Source: Corynebacterium sp. 13CS0277
GTDB lineage: Bacteria; Actinomycetota; Actinomycetes; Mycobacteriales; Mycobacteriaceae
Assembly (NCBI RefSeq): GCF_002994655.1
Contig: NZ_PPDL01000010.1
Location: forward strand, 38,897-102,896
DNA: 64,000 nucleotides
Direction of reading: 5' to 3'
Position numbers and translations under genes: made by a program. Of this stretch, positions 1 through 9,176 are shown in pieces. The notes under the pieces are model-generated. The model searched no databases. It worked only from the letters and a program-made list of their open reading frames with translations, and had not been told where the DNA came from. Each line of letters begins with the position of its first letter. The first letter of the stretch is position 1.

Positions 1-123
1 GCCTCCGCCCTGGCGGCGGGCGTGGTGCTCGGCGAATGGGTGGCCCGCAAGCTGCGCCGCCCGCCGACGTTCAACCCCTACCGGCGCTTCCGCCGCCGGA
101 AGAAGTCGGCGTTTTCCGCGTAG
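1..123 (+). CDS. thrE: C-terminal fragment of ThrE-type threonine/serine exporter (cut by window edge)
   Basis: The first 40 codons read in frame 1 to a TAG at 121-123. They encode the end of a membrane protein: a small-residue helix (ASALAAGVVLGEW) followed by a basic tail with RRPPTFNPYRRFRRRKK. The GEW..RKLRRPP.FNPYR pattern matches my memory of the ThrE C-terminus in C. glutamicum, where thrE lies directly upstream of otsA as here. ThrE exports threonine and serine through the cytoplasmic membrane using the proton gradient. Only the tail is visible, so the assignment rests on this short match and on gene order. Confidence 0.7.
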   Translation, partial: ASALAAGVVLGEWVARKLRRPPTFNPYRRFRRRKKSAFSA

Positions 124-194
124 GGTAAACTTCTCCCCCGTCCACCCCTATGCCGCACACCCTGCGGCAGTTTGAGGATTTTCTAGGAGCACCC

Positions 195-542
195 GTGCCG
201 CCGAAGGTCACCGATACCCGCAACAATTCCGCCGAATCCCTCCACGCCGTCGCGGAGGAAACCGCTGCCGCCGCGCGCCGGATTGTGGCCACCTACTCGG
301 ATGACTTCTTCGACTTCGCCACCCTCGCCTGCATGCTCGGGGTGGAGCTGAAAGACCTGCGCTACGGGCCGATCGCCGCCGAGCACGCCGAAGCCCAGGC
401 CCCGAAGAAGGCCACCAAGAAGGCCGCGAAGAAGACCACAAAGAAGGCGACCAAGAAGGCCGCGAAGAAGACGACGAAGAAGGCCACCAAGAAGGCGGCG
501 AAGAAGACCACAAAGAAAGCGGCCAAGAAGGCCGCCGACTAG
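195..542 (+). CDS. Small protein with a Lys-rich KKxx-repeat tail, possible nucleoid-associated protein
   Basis: The product is 115 aa if translation starts at GTG 195, which has an AGGAG at 185-189 five bases upstream. An in-frame ATG at 150 has no such site and would add 15 residues. Residues 1-65 are mixed and acidic (AEETAAAARRIVATYSDD..); the last 45 or so are almost only Lys, Ala and Thr in a four-residue period (KKAT, KKAA, KKTT). Such tails occur in actinobacterial HupB and in histone-H1-like proteins, where they bind DNA or RNA without sequence specificity. I do not recognise the N-terminal part. It lies 19 bp before otsA on the same strand and may be cotranscribed. DNA binding is an inference from the tail only. 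Confidence 0.8.
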   Translation: MPPKVTDTRNNSAESLHAVAEETAAAARRIVATYSDDFFDFATLACMLGVELKDLRYGPIAAEHAEAQAPKKATKKAAKKTTKKATKKAAKKTTKKATKKAAKKTTKKAAKKAAD

Positions 543-561
543 GCACGAAGGAGCTGTCGCT

Positions 562-1977
562 GTGGCTGCGGGCGGGCACGATTTCGTCGTCGTCGCGAAC
601 CGACTGCCGGTCGACATTCACGTCGCACCGGACGGGTCGACGCAGGTCACAGCCAGCCCCGGGGGGTTGGTGACCGCACTGCAACCCGTGCTCGCCGCAC
701 GCCGCGGCTGCTGGGTCGGGTGGCCCGGCACCACCGAGCCCCTCCCCGAGGACTTCACCTCCCCGGCGGACTTCCACGTCGTCCCCGTCGGCCTGTCGAC
801 CCGCGACTTCGAAGAATTCTACGAGGGGTTCTCCAACGCCACCCTGTGGCCGCTGTACCACGACCTCATCGTCACCCCCACCTACAACTCCGACTGGTGG
901 GACACCTTCCGGCACGTCAACGAACGTTTCGCGCGGGCCGCCGCCGAAGTCGCCGCGCCCGGCGCGACCGTGTGGGTGCAGGACTACCAGCTGCACCTCG
1001 TGCCGAGCATCATCAAACTGCTCCGCCCCGATGTCACCGTCGGCTTCTTCCTCCACATCCCTTTCCCCGCGCCCGAGCTGTTCCGGCAACTGCCCTGGCG
1101 CGACGAGCTCCTCCGGGGGCTGCTCGGCGCGGACCTCATCGGCTGCCACGTGCCCACCTCGGCACGCAACCTCCTCCAGGCCGCCGCCCACTCCCACGGC
1201 GCGGGCGTCACCAGCGTCGACGTGGCCGACAATCCGGGGCCCCGGCAGCCCGCCGGCACCATCACCACCGCCGGCCGCCGCGTCCGCGTCGGCGCCTACC
1301 CCATCAGCATCGACTCTGCCGCCATGACCGCTGCTGCCGCCGCAGCCGCACCGCTGCCGGTGCTGCCGGGCGACCCGCACATCATGCTCGGCGTCGACCG
1401 CCTCGACTACACCAAAGGCATCCTGCAGCGGCTCGCCGCCTTCGAGGAACTCCTCGCCGCAGGCGCCGCCGACAACACCGTCCTCATCCAGATCGCCACC
1501 CCCTCCCGGGAACGCATCGACGACTACCAGCGCACCCGCGCCGAGGTCGAACAGGCCGTGGGCCGCATCAACGGCCTCTACGGGGCGGTCGGCGCCCCGA
1601 AAGTGCACTACGTGCACCGCAACCTCCCCCGCGAAGAACTCGTCTCCTACTACCGGCACGCGGACGTCATGCTCGTCACCCCCTTCAAAGACGGCATGAA
1701 CCTCGTGGCGAAGGAATACGTCGCCTGCCACCCGGACGGCACCGGGGCGCTCGTGCTCTCGGAGTTCGCCGGCGCGGCCGAGGAACTCTCCCGGGCCTAC
1801 CTGTGCAACCCCTTCGACCGGGACGACATCAAAGCACAAATGCTCGCAGCCCTGGCCGCCACCGCCGACCGCGGCCCCCAGGCCCGCATGCGGGACATGC
1901 ACGCCCAGGTCACCGCCTGCGACGTCAACCTGTGGGCCACCAGCTTCCTGCGGGACCTGGCCGCCCGGGGCGAGTAG
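562..1977 (+). CDS. otsA: Trehalose-6-phosphate synthase OtsA
   Basis: OtsA transfers glucose from a nucleotide-sugar (UDP- or GDP-glucose) to glucose-6-phosphate, giving trehalose-6-phosphate in the cytoplasm. The 471-aa product has the GT20 family blocks in order: VVANRLPVD near residue 10, GGLV near 34, [34 protein letters not shown] near 276 and [10 protein letters not shown] near 376. Length is normal for the family. The GTG start has GAAGGAG eight bases upstream. OtsB lies two genes downstream in the same direction, so the two-step pathway is encoded together. In mycolate-bearing actinobacteria trehalose is both a stress solute and the carrier for mycolic acids (TMM/TDM), so this operon also feeds envelope synthesis. 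Confidence 0.97.
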   Translation: MAAGGHDFVVVANRLPVDIHVAPDGSTQVTASPGGLVTALQPVLAARRGCWVGWPGTTEPLPEDFTSPADFHVVPVGLSTRDFEEFYEGFSNATLWPLYHDLIVTPTYNSDWWDTFRHVNERFARAAAEVAAPGATVWVQDYQLHLVPSIIKLLRPDVTVGFFLHIPFPAPELFRQLPWRDELLRGLLGADLIGCHVPTSARNLLQAAAHSHGAGVTSVDVADNPGPRQPAGTITTAGRRVRVGAYPISIDSAAMTAAAAAAAPLPVLPGDPHIMLGVDRLDYTKGILQRLAAFEELLAAGAADNTVLIQIATPSRERIDDYQRTRAEVEQAVGRINGLYGAVGAPKVHYVHRNLPREELVSYYRHADVMLVTPFKDGMNLVAKEYVACHPDGTGALVLSEFAGAAEELSRAYLCNPFDRDDIKAQMLAALAATADRGPQARMRDMHAQVTACDVNLWATSFLRDLAARGE

Positions 1978-2018
1978 TGTCACAAGCATCAACCCCCCAC
2001 TATTTGAGGAGGAAGCCC

Positions 2019-2477
2019 ATGCGGCGCGCCCTGCTACTACTCGTGCCCGCCCTGGTTGCCGCGGGCTGCGCCCGCGACACCCCCATCGACAACATCACCT
2101 GGCAGATCACCGACGTCTACCAGGCCGGCTACCCCAGTGAGGTCCCCACCGACACGATCGTCGTGCCGCGGATGACCTTCGGGCACACCTCCATCGTCGG
2201 CGATACCGGGTGCGCGCCCTTCCACGCCCACATCACCTACCTCGACGAGCACGGCAACACCGCCGCGCCGCTGGAGGCACCCACCGTCGCCATCACGGAC
2301 CTCCGCGTCGACTCCCTCCGCGAGGGCTGCGTCGGCCGCGGCCGTTTCCTCCACGACTCCCTCGTCGACCTGCTCCCCCACCAGTTCAACATCACCCGGG
2401 AGGCCGGCAGCCTGCTGCTCACGCAGGCGGACGTCGCGGTTGATGCGCCCGCCCTCAGGATGGTGAATTCCCAATGA
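2019..2477 (+). CDS. Predicted lipoprotein between otsA and otsB
   Basis: This 152-aa protein starts at ATG 2019 behind a strong GAGGAGGAAG. It begins MRRALLLLVPALVAAGC, a lipoprotein signal with the modified cysteine at about residue 17, so it should be anchored to the outer face of the cytoplasmic membrane. The mature part has a GDTGCAPFHA segment that resembles the GC-core of META/HslJ-type domains, plus a second cysteine pair candidate (EGCVG). Its stop overlaps the otsB start (ATGA), so it is translationally coupled to otsB. C. glutamicum also carries a gene at this place. Its function is unknown; position suggests a link to trehalose or envelope stress. Confidence 0.88.
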   Translation: MRRALLLLVPALVAAGCARDTPIDNITWQITDVYQAGYPSEVPTDTIVVPRMTFGHTSIVGDTGCAPFHAHITYLDEHGNTAAPLEAPTVAITDLRVDSLREGCVGRGRFLHDSLVDLLPHQFNITREAGSLLLTQADVAVDAPALRMVNSQ

Positions 2478-3238
2478 CCACCCCCGTGACCGACTTTGAC
2501 GACCTTGAACCGCTCAATCGCGCACTGGCAGCGGACACGCTGCTGTTCGTCTGCGACTTCGACGGCACCATCGCCGAGTTCAGCACCGATCCGATGAACG
2601 TGCCCGTCAACGCCGACGCCATCGCCGCCCTGCGGCGCCTGGGCGAGCACCCGGACACGGAGGTCGTGATCCTCTCCGGGCGGGACTACGCCGGCCTGAA
2701 AACCGTCAGTGGGCTCTCCGCCCCAGTGCGGCTCGTCGGCTCCCACGGGGCGGAAGATGGCGGCCCCGCAGGCGAACTCACCGACGCACAGCGGGAACGC
2801 CTCGACGCCGTCACCGCCGACCTTGAGGCCCTGTGCGCCCGCTACCCCGGCTCCTTCGTCGAGCACAAACCCTTCCACCGGGTCGTCCACACCCGCGCCG
2901 TGCCCGAGCACGAAGACACCATCCTCGCCCAGGCGGAAACCATGGGCCAGGGGCTCAAACACATGCGGGGCAAATGCATCGTGGAATTTTCCGCCCTGGC
3001 CACGACCAAAGGCACCTGGGTGAACGACCAGCGCACCGCCATGGAGAACGCCACCGGGCACCCGGTGCCAGTGATCTACATCGGTGATGACGTCACCGAC
3101 GAAGACGCCTTCTCCGTGCTGCGCGCCGGCGACGTTGGCATCAAGGTCGGCGACGGGGCGACCGCCGCCGCCTACCGGGTCGATGGCGTGCCGGAGGCCG
3201 CCCGGTTCCTCACCTACTGCGCCCGCACCCGCGGGTGA
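2474..3238 (+). CDS. otsB: Trehalose-6-phosphate phosphatase OtsB
   Basis: OtsB removes the phosphate from trehalose-6-phosphate to release trehalose. The 254-aa sequence is a HAD-superfamily phosphatase: the nucleophile motif DFDGT is at about residues 28-32, SGRD follows near 65, a lysine-containing EHKPFHRVVH segment lies in the cap region, and the metal-binding GDDVTDEDAF motif is near residue 203. Length fits the family. The start overlaps the preceding stop by four bases, so OtsB is made from the same message as OtsA and the lipoprotein. A GC-rich hairpin follows at 3252-3272. Confidence 0.97.
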   Translation: MTTPVTDFDDLEPLNRALAADTLLFVCDFDGTIAEFSTDPMNVPVNADAIAALRRLGEHPDTEVVILSGRDYAGLKTVSGLSAPVRLVGSHGAEDGGPAGELTDAQRERLDAVTADLEALCARYPGSFVEHKPFHRVVHTRAVPEHEDTILAQAETMGQGLKHMRGKCIVEFSALATTKGTWVNDQRTAMENATGHPVPVIYIGDDVTDEDAFSVLRAGDVGIKVGDGATAAAYRVDGVPEAARFLTYCARTRG

Positions 3239-3251
3239 GAACTACCCCCGC

Positions 3252-3272
3252 CCGCAGCCCGCTGGGCTGCGG
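3252..3272 (+). terminator. GC-rich hairpin after otsB
   Basis: CCGCAGCCC and GGGCTGCGG form a perfect 9-bp stem with a 3-nt loop, 14 bp after the otsB stop. There is no T-run, so it is a weak or accessory terminator or an RNA-stabilising hairpin. Confidence 0.45.
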
Positions 3273-3290
3273 CAACGGGGCTAAACGACA

Positions 3291-3324
3291 TCAACTGACA
3301 ACGTTTTCACCGTTTTTCAGTTGA
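3291..3324. promoter_or_regulatory. Palindromic operator candidate (possible Zur site) before the metal ABC operon
   Basis: Two nested symmetric elements lie just before the transporter operon. TGACAACGTTTTCA (3296-3309) is an almost perfect palindrome, and TCAACTGA (3291-3298) pairs with TCAGTTGA (3317-3324). A TTGACA hexamer lies at 3321-3326. The operon codes for a zinc/manganese-type importer with a His-rich loop, and Zur controls the similar cluster in C. glutamicum. The AT-rich TGA..TCA form is like actinobacterial Zur sites but one base shorter than the usual 15-bp core, so the assignment is tentative. Confidence 0.35.
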
Positions 3325-3356
3325 CATCTTTTTTCGCCAGCGGTTTGCTGGGGGCC

Positions 3357-4247
3357 ATGAAACTCACCCGCATCCTCGCCGCCGCCGCACTGCTACTCAC
3401 CGGCTGCAGCGCCGCACCTGAGGCCACCGACGAGATCACCATCGTCACCTCCACCCAGATCTGGGCCGACATCGCCCACACCGTCGCGCCCGACGTCGAC
3501 GCCCACGCCATCATCACCGGCAACGAGACCGACCCCCACAGCTTCGAACCCACCGCCGCCGACATGGCCCAGGCGAAGAAAGCCGACATCGTCATCGTCG
3601 GCGGTGGCGGCTACGACGCCTGGCTGTACTCCGCCCTGCCGGAGGACACCCGCATCATCCACGCGCTGCCGCTCGTTGAGCACGAGCACGAGGAAGGGCA
3701 CGACCACGACCACGGTGAAGAACACGGGCACGGCGAAGCACATGAGCACGGGCACGACCACGAGGTCGTGAACGAGCACATCTGGTACGACATCGACGCC
3801 GTCGACGCCGTCGCCCAGGAACTCGCCACCGCCCTGGCGGAGCTCGACCCGGCCACGCCTGTCGATGCCTCGGCTGTGGCGAAGAAGCTCGCACCGATCC
3901 GCAGCACGCTGAATAGCATTCCGGCGGCCACGGTCCTGCAGACCGAACCCATCGCCGACTACCTCATCGCGCAGACGAAGCTGCGCGACGTCACCCCGGA
4001 AGGCTACCGGGACGCCACCCTCGACGAGCAGGAACCCTCCGCCCGCGACGTGGCCGAGGTGCTCGACGGACTGGCGGGCGTCGATATCCTCATCTTCAAC
4101 CCGCAGACCGCCACGCCCACGACCGAAAAGATCCGTGCCGCAGCTGAGGCCGCCGGGGTGCGGGTGGTGGAGATTTCCGAAACGCCCGCCGCGGGCGAGA
4201 ACTACTTTGAGTTCTTCGCCGCCGCGGCCGACCGCCTCGCACAGTGA
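3357..4247 (+). CDS. znuA: Zinc/manganese ABC transporter substrate-binding lipoprotein (ZnuA-like)
   Basis: This 296-aa cluster A-I binding protein captures metal outside the membrane and hands it to the ABC permease. I place the start at ATG 3357, giving MKLTRILAAAALLLTGC with the lipid-modified cysteine at 17; a longer upstream start would bury this signal. A very His/Glu-rich loop (about residues 108-140, 13 histidines or so) is typical of zinc-specific ZnuA/TroA proteins. Metal-ligand histidines are plausible at DPHSFEP and at EHIWYD. The stop overlaps the next start (GTGA). The same order (binding protein, ATPase, permease) follows. Zinc rather than manganese is inferred from the His-rich loop. 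Confidence 0.9.
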   Translation: MKLTRILAAAALLLTGCSAAPEATDEITIVTSTQIWADIAHTVAPDVDAHAIITGNETDPHSFEPTAADMAQAKKADIVIVGGGGYDAWLYSALPEDTRIIHALPLVEHEHEEGHDHDHGEEHGHGEAHEHGHDHEVVNEHIWYDIDAVDAVAQELATALAELDPATPVDASAVAKKLAPIRSTLNSIPAATVLQTEPIADYLIAQTKLRDVTPEGYRDATLDEQEPSARDVAEVLDGLAGVDILIFNPQTATPTTEKIRAAAEAAGVRVVEISETPAAGENYFEFFAAAADRLAQ

Positions 4248-4942
4248 CAGCCCTCCACGCCGACGGGGCCACGCTGCACCCGCTGTGGTCGGATGTGTCG
4301 CTGACGGTTGCACCCGGGGAATTCGTGGCCGTGCTCGGACCCAACGGGGTCGGCAAATCCACCTTCCTGCGCGCCGCCCTCGGGCTGGTGCCCCTCGATT
4401 CCGGCCGCATCACCACCGCCCCGCGGGTGGGGTTCATCCCCCAGCAGCGCATGTTCGACCCGGACCTGCCGCTGCGGGTGCGGGACCTCGTGGGCCTGTC
4501 GCTCGCACACCGGGCGTTGTCCCGCCCCGACCGCGCCACGGTGGACGGTCTGCTCGCACAGGTCGGCGCTGCAGAGTTCGCGAACACGCGCGTCGGCGCG
4601 CTGTCCGGCGGGCAGCAGCAGCTCGTCCGCCAGGCGCAGGCACTAGCCTGCGACCCGCAGCTCATCCTCGCCGACGAGCCCCTGCTGTCGCTGGACTACC
4701 TCATGCAGTCCCGCATCGTGGACCTGCTGGACGCCCGCCGGCGGGCCTGCGGCACGGCGGTCGTGTTCGTCACCCACTCCATCAACCCCATCCTGCGGGT
4801 CGCCGACACGGTGCTGTACCTCGGCCCCCGCGGCCACACCGCCGGGCCGATCGAGGACGTCATGACGTCCGAGACGCTGTCGGAGTTGTACGGCACCCAC
4901 GTCGACGTCGTCCGCATCGGAGATCGCCTTGTTGTCGTCTAG
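4244..4942 (+). CDS. znuC: Metal ABC transporter ATP-binding protein (ZnuC-like)
   Basis: The 232-aa ATPase powers the metal importer. Walker A is GPNGVGKST near residue 33, the signature is LSGGQQQ, Walker B reads LILADEPLLSLD, and the switch histidine is in VTHS. Length is at the short end for the family and the N-terminus is compact (MTALHADGATLHPLW). The start is a GTG that overlaps the binding-protein stop by four bases. The neighbours are the matching binding protein and permease, so this is one three-gene importer unit. Confidence 0.93.
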   Translation: MTALHADGATLHPLWSDVSLTVAPGEFVAVLGPNGVGKSTFLRAALGLVPLDSGRITTAPRVGFIPQQRMFDPDLPLRVRDLVGLSLAHRALSRPDRATVDGLLAQVGAAEFANTRVGALSGGQQQLVRQAQALACDPQLILADEPLLSLDYLMQSRIVDLLDARRRACGTAVVFVTHSINPILRVADTVLYLGPRGHTAGPIEDVMTSETLSELYGTHVDVVRIGDRLVVV

Positions 4943-5747
4943 TGTCGAGCTGCTGCACTACGACTTCGTGCAGCACGCCCTCATCGCCGCCGCGTTCCTC
5001 GGGCTCGTCAGCGGCGTCATGGCGCCGATGATTGTGCTGCGCAGCATGAGTTTCGCGGTGCACGGCACGAGCGAGCTGGCGCTCATGGGAGCGGCCGCCG
5101 CCCTCCTTGTCGGCGTCAATGTTGGCGCAGGTGCCGTGGTGGGCTCCGTGGTGGCGGCGGTCGTGCTCGCCGTGCTGGGGTTCCGCCGCCAAGACGCCGC
5201 CGTCGGCGTCGTCATGAGCTTCGGGATGGGCCTATCGGTGTTGTTCATTCACCTCTACCCGGGGCGCAGCTCCACCGCGTTCGCGTTGCTCACCGGCCAG
5301 ATTGTCGGCGTGACGGGCAGTAGCGTCGCTGTGCTCGGGGGGATCAGCCTCGCGGTGAGCGCCACCGTCGCGGTGCTGTGGCGGCCCCTGCTGTTTGCCT
5401 CCGCGGACCCCATGATGGCGGCGGCTATGGGCGTGAAAGTCCGCGCCCTGTCGGTGGTGTTCGCGATCCTCGTCGGGCTCACCGCCGCGATGAGCGTCCA
5501 GATTGTGGGCGCGCTCCTCGTCATGGCGCTGCTGATTACCCCCGGGGCGGCGGCCGTGGCGGTCACCAACCGCCCCGGCGTCGCCGTCGCCCTGTCCGTC
5601 CTCTTCGCGGAGATCGCCGCCTGCGGCGGCCTCGTGTTGTCCCTCGGGCCGGGGCTGCCCGTCAGCGTGTTCGTGACAGCCCTATCCTTCGGGATCTATG
5701 TCGCCTGCCGGGCTATCGCTGGCGTCGCTGGCGGGCGAATTCGCTGA
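4929..5747 (+). CDS. znuB: Metal ABC transporter permease, ABC-3 family (ZnuB-like)
   Basis: This 272-aa membrane protein is the channel part of the importer. It has about eight hydrophobic helices and the family pattern around the early [15 protein letters not shown].. segment. The start is uncertain: tandem TTG codons at 4929 and 4932 follow a GGAG (4919-4922), and both overlap the ATPase gene by 11-14 bases. No ATG or GTG is better placed. The 3' end overlaps the convergent rlmB gene by 35 bp, which is unusual and means that the two stop regions share coding sequence. Confidence 0.9.
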   Translation: MLSSSVELLHYDFVQHALIAAAFLGLVSGVMAPMIVLRSMSFAVHGTSELALMGAAAALLVGVNVGAGAVVGSVVAAVVLAVLGFRRQDAAVGVVMSFGMGLSVLFIHLYPGRSSTAFALLTGQIVGVTGSSVAVLGGISLAVSATVAVLWRPLLFASADPMMAAAMGVKVRALSVVFAILVGLTAAMSVQIVGALLVMALLITPGAAAVAVTNRPGVAVALSVLFAEIAACGGLVLSLGPGLPVSVFVTALSFGIYVACRAIAGVAGGRIR

Positions 5748-6654
5748 GCACCACACCGGCGGCGACGGAGGCGTTGAGCGACTCCACCCAGTCCGTCATC
5801 GGCACCGACATGATGGTGTCGCAGTTCTCCTTCACCAGGCGGGAGATGCCCTTGCCCTCCGAACCGACGACGATGACGGTCGGGGTGGTGCCATCGTAGG
5901 TATCCAGGGTGTGGCTGCCGCCCGCGTCGAGGCCCACGACCTGGTAGCCGGCCTTCTGCAGGCGCTGCAGGGTGCGGGTCAGGTTGACGGCCCGCGCCAC
6001 GGGCAGGCGGGCGGCGGTGCCGGCGCTGGTGCGCCACGCGACCGCCGTGACGGAGGCGCTGCGGCGCTCCGGGATGATGACGCCGTGCCCACCGAAGGCA
6101 GCCACGCTGCGGATCACCGCGCCCAGGTTGCGGGGGTCGGTGATGTTGTCGAGCACCACGAGCAGGCCCGGCTCGCCGGAATCACGAGCGGACTCAATGA
6201 GGTCCTCGACGTCGGCGTACTGGTACGGCGGAATCATCAAGCCGACACCCTGGTGCATGCCGTTGCCGGTCAGGCGATCCAGTTCGAACTTGGACACTTC
6301 CTGGGTGGGGATCCCCCGGTGGCGGGCCAACTGCACCGCCTCCGCGAGGCGATCATCCGCACTCGTGCCCTCCACCACGTACAACAGGGTGGCCGGCACC
6401 TTCGCCCGCAGGCACTCGATGACGGGGTTGCGGCCCACCACCATTTCGCCCAGGTCGGCGCGTTCGTGGCGGCCCTGGTCGCGGCGCTGGCGTTCCAGCT
6501 TCCGCTTGTGGGCGGCGTGGTAGACCCGATCCTCCGCCTTCGGGGTGGGACCCTTCCCGGCCAGGCCGCGGCGGCGCTGCCCGCCGGAGCCCTTCTCCAT
6601 GCCCTTCTTGTTGGTTTTGCGCATCGCGCCGCGGCGCTGAGAGTTGCCAGCCAT
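5713..6654 (-). CDS. rlmB: 23S rRNA 2'-O-methyltransferase, TrmH/SpoU family (RlmB-like)
   Basis: The 313-aa enzyme should methylate a ribose 2'-OH in 23S rRNA using SAM. The three SPOUT motifs are present: [16 protein letters not shown] near residue 167, [10 protein letters not shown] and [17 protein letters not shown] near the end. An extra N-terminal region of about 70 very basic residues ([12 protein letters not shown].., [16 protein letters not shown]) is probably an RNA-binding arm, as in other actinobacterial members. It starts three bases after cysS ends, and is the last gene of the carD-ispD-ispF-cysS-rlmB run. The 3' end overlaps znuB. The exact nucleotide target is inferred. Confidence 0.92.
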   Translation of the reverse strand: MAGNSQRRGAMRKTNKKGMEKGSGGQRRRGLAGKGPTPKAEDRVYHAAHKRKLERQRRDQGRHERADLGEMVVGRNPVIECLRAKVPATLLYVVEGTSADDRLAEAVQLARHRGIPTQEVSKFELDRLTGNGMHQGVGLMIPPYQYADVEDLIESARDSGEPGLLVVLDNITDPRNLGAVIRSVAAFGGHGVIIPERRSASVTAVAWRTSAGTAARLPVARAVNLTRTLQRLQKAGYQVVGLDAGGSHTLDTYDGTTPTVIVVGSEGKGISRLVKENCDTIMSVPMTDWVESLNASVAAGVVLSEFARQRRQR

Positions 6655-6657
6655 GTC

Positions 6658-8031
6658 CTACCCTTTGTTGTTGTCCAGGGCCCACTGCGGGCCGTCCGGG
6701 GAATCTACCACGCTAATCCCAGCGGCGGCGAGTCTCTCCCGCACCGCATCCGCGGCCGCCCAATCCTTCGCCGCCCGCGCCTCGGCACGGCGCTCCAACT
6801 CGGCGGCCACCAGCACCTCCAGGGCTGCTGTCGCATCGCTGCCCGACTCCGTCGCCCAGGCCTGCGGGTCCACGCCCAGGATCGCGGTCATGGCGCGCAC
6901 CTGCGATGCCACCGCCCGCGCCTCATCCTTGTTGCCTTCGGCGAGCAGCGCGTTGCCGCGGCGCACCGCGCCGTGCACCACGGCGAGTGCTGCCGGCACG
7001 CCGAAGTCGTCGTCCATGGCCTCAGCGAACTCGGGCAGCACCTCGCCCACCTCGACCGGGCCGGTGCGCTCCAGGAAGTCCTCAATACGGCGGTAGCCGG
7101 CCGCCGCCTCACTCAGGTTCTTCTCCGAGTACTCCAACATGCTGCGGTAGTGCGCGGAACCCAAGTAGTAGCGCAGCTCCACCGGGCGCACGAGAGTCAG
7201 CACATTCGGCACGCTGAGCACGTTGCCGAGCGACTTGCTCATCTTCTCCCCCGCCATCGTCACCCAGCCGTTGTGCATCCAGAACTGGGCGAAGCCGTCG
7301 CCGGCGGCGTGCGCCTGCGCGATCTCGTTCTCGTGGTGCGGGAACTTCAAATCCAGGCCGCCGCCGTGGATATCAAACTCCGGGCCCAGGTACGTCGTCG
7401 CCATGGCGGTGCACTCGATGTGCCAGCCGGGCCGGCCCCGGCCCCACGGCGTCGGCCACGACGGCTCCCCCGGCTTCGCCGCCTTCCACATGGTGAAGTC
7501 TCGCGGGTCACGCTTGCCCGTCCCCGCCGACTCCCCCTGGTCCATTTCCTCCAGCTTCTGCCCCGACAGCTGCCCATAGTTCGGCAGCGACGCCGGCGAC
7601 AGGTACACGTTGCCGTCGGCGGCGTAGCCGTGGCCGGCGTCGATGATGCGCTGCATGTAGTCCACCATCTCCGTGATGTGGCCCGTCGCCCGCGGCTCCA
7701 GCGACGGCGGACGCACCCCCAACACCTCATAGGCGGCGCTGAACTCGCGCTCATAGGTGGCGGCCCACTCCCACCAGGGGCGGCCGGCCTCGGCCGCCTT
7801 GGTGAGGATCTTGTCGTCAATGTTGGTCACATTGCGCACGAAAAGCACATCGAGGCCCTTGGCCTCCAACCAGTTGCGCACAATGTCAAACGCGACGCCG
7901 CTGCGCACGTGCCCAATGTGGGGCGTGGTTTGCACGGTCGCACCACACACGTACACGGACGCCTGCCCGTCGACGAGGGGAACAAAATCGCGCTGGGCGC
8001 GGGTCGCGGAATCAAAAATGCGTAGAGTCAC
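6658..8031 (-). CDS. cysS: Cysteinyl-tRNA synthetase
   Basis: The 457-aa class I synthetase charges tRNA-Cys. HIGH is at residues 38-41, the zinc-ligand cysteine is in VYVCG (C29), and KMSKSLGN is near residue 262; GWHIEC and HHENE hold further zinc ligands. Length fits CysS rather than the shorter MshC ligase of mycothiol synthesis, and the C-terminal tRNA-binding region is present. The start is GTG 8031 with AAGG upstream. It lies 18 bp after ispF in a single-direction cluster conserved in Mycobacteriales. Confidence 0.96.
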   Translation of the reverse strand: MTLRIFDSATRAQRDFVPLVDGQASVYVCGATVQTTPHIGHVRSGVAFDIVRNWLEAKGLDVLFVRNVTNIDDKILTKAAEAGRPWWEWAATYEREFSAAYEVLGVRPPSLEPRATGHITEMVDYMQRIIDAGHGYAADGNVYLSPASLPNYGQLSGQKLEEMDQGESAGTGKRDPRDFTMWKAAKPGEPSWPTPWGRGRPGWHIECTAMATTYLGPEFDIHGGGLDLKFPHHENEIAQAHAAGDGFAQFWMHNGWVTMAGEKMSKSLGNVLSVPNVLTLVRPVELRYYLGSAHYRSMLEYSEKNLSEAAAGYRRIEDFLERTGPVEVGEVLPEFAEAMDDDFGVPAALAVVHGAVRRGNALLAEGNKDEARAVASQVRAMTAILGVDPQAWATESGSDATAALEVLVAAELERRAEARAAKDWAAADAVRERLAAAGISVVDSPDGPQWALDNNKG

Positions 8032-8049
8032 GCGCCTTAGTCTACGTTG

Positions 8050-8529
8050 TTAGCGCCACACCACGGCAGTTGCGACCGCAGCCCGGCCCTCCCCCCGGCC
8101 CGTGAACCCCATGTGGTCCGTCGTCGTCGCCGACACATGCACCGGTGCGCCCAAAAGCCGCGACATGACCTCCTGGGCTTCCTGCCGCCGGGGGCCCATC
8201 TTCGGGGTCTGCCCCACCAACTGCACGGCGGCATTGCCGATGGTAAACCCGTTGTCGCGGGCGAAGCTCGCCACCTCCTCGAGCAGCTGCGCGCCGCTCA
8301 CGCCGGCGTACTCGGGACGGCCCACCCCCACAAAGGAGCCTAAGTCGCCCAGGCCCGTGGCGCTGAGTACCGCATCGACGACCGCGTGGGCGACAACATC
8401 CCCATCGGAATGCCCCTCGCAGCCATCCGCGTCCGGGAAATGCAGGCACGCAATCCAGCAGTCTTTACCCGCTTCCACGCGGTGAGCGTCCGTCGCAATA
8501 CCAACCTGGGGAACAATCATGCACTTCAC
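8050..8529 (-). CDS. ispF: 2-C-methyl-D-erythritol 2,4-cyclodiphosphate synthase
   Basis: IspF cyclises CDP-methylerythritol phosphate and releases CMP in the MEP isoprenoid pathway. The 159-aa protein has the metal-ligand pattern D-A-H in [10 protein letters not shown] near the start, the [16 protein letters not shown] block, and the C-terminal [14 protein letters not shown] loop. The GTG start overlaps the ispD stop (GTGA), so ispD and ispF are translationally coupled; in some bacteria they are fused. A second start, ATG 8520, is possible but lacks the coupling. Confidence 0.96.
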   Translation of the reverse strand: MKCMIVPQVGIATDAHRVEAGKDCWIACLHFPDADGCEGHSDGDVVAHAVVDAVLSATGLGDLGSFVGVGRPEYAGVSGAQLLEEVASFARDNGFTIGNAAVQLVGQTPKMGPRRQEAQEVMSRLLGAPVHVSATTTDHMGFTGRGEGRAAVATAVVWR

Positions 8530-9176
8530 TGTAGCGCGAGAAAATGCTCCGCCAGCACTATGTCGACGGGGTGGGTGATCTTCAGCGCCCGCTGATCCCC
8601 CGGGATCGTGGCCACCGTGCCGCCGGCAGCCTCAATGAGGCTCGCATCGTCCGTGCCCTCCAGGCCGAGGGCGAAGGCCCGGCGCAGGGCGCCCGCACGG
8701 CACGCCTGCGGCGTCTGCACCGCCCGCAACGACGCACGCGGCGGAGTACCGGTCACCATGCCGTCGGCGTCCACAGTTTTCACCGTGTCGCTCACAGGCA
8801 GCACCGGCACCACGCAATCCACCCCTGCGGGGAGCTCACACAGGCTGGTAATGAGCGACACCGGCACCAGGGCGCGCGCCGCATCGTGGACGAGCACCAC
8901 CTCATCGTCCGGCACATCCAGCGCCTCAAGGGCACAGCGCACCGAATCGACACGCTCCGCGCCACCGTCCACGAGCACCGCCCCCGGGCACTGGGCCGCC
9001 GCCAGCGGCCGCATCTCGGGCGCCACGGCGATGACGATGCGCTCGATGCCTGCCTGCCGCAGCGCCTCAAAGGAGCGCTGCAGCAGCGAGACTCCCCCGA
9101 GCTCCACGAAAGCTTTCGGGATCCCCGCCCCCAGGCGGGCACCCACGCCCGCCGCCGGAATCACCGCAGCAACCAT
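8526..9176 (-). CDS. ispD: 2-C-methyl-D-erythritol 4-phosphate cytidylyltransferase
   Basis: IspD joins CTP and methylerythritol phosphate in the MEP pathway. The 216-aa protein opens with the nucleotide-binding [17 protein letters not shown] loop, then [21 protein letters not shown] and TDDASLIE, in the order normal for the family. The ATG shares one base with the carD stop (TAATG), so translation is coupled to carD. This carD-ispD-ispF arrangement matches M. tuberculosis. Confidence 0.96.
   Translation of the reverse strand: MVAAVIPAAGVGARLGAGIPKAFVELGGVSLLQRSFEALRQAGIERIVIAVAPEMRPLAAAQCPGAVLVDGGAERVDSVRCALEALDVPDDEVVLVHDAARALVPVSLITSLCELPAGVDCVVPVLPVSDTVKTVDADGMVTGTPPRASLRAVQTPQACRAGALRRAFALGLEGTDDASLIEAAGGTVATIPGDQRALKITHPVDIVLAEHFLALQ

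Noticed and set aside
400..540. Short tandem DNA repeats as a CRISPR-like or regulatory repeat
   Set aside because: They encode the KKxx tail of a protein in a single open frame.
208..1992. 594-codon minus-strand frame opposite otsA and the Lys-rich gene
   Set aside because: OtsA motifs on the plus strand are unambiguous; the opposite frame has no features.
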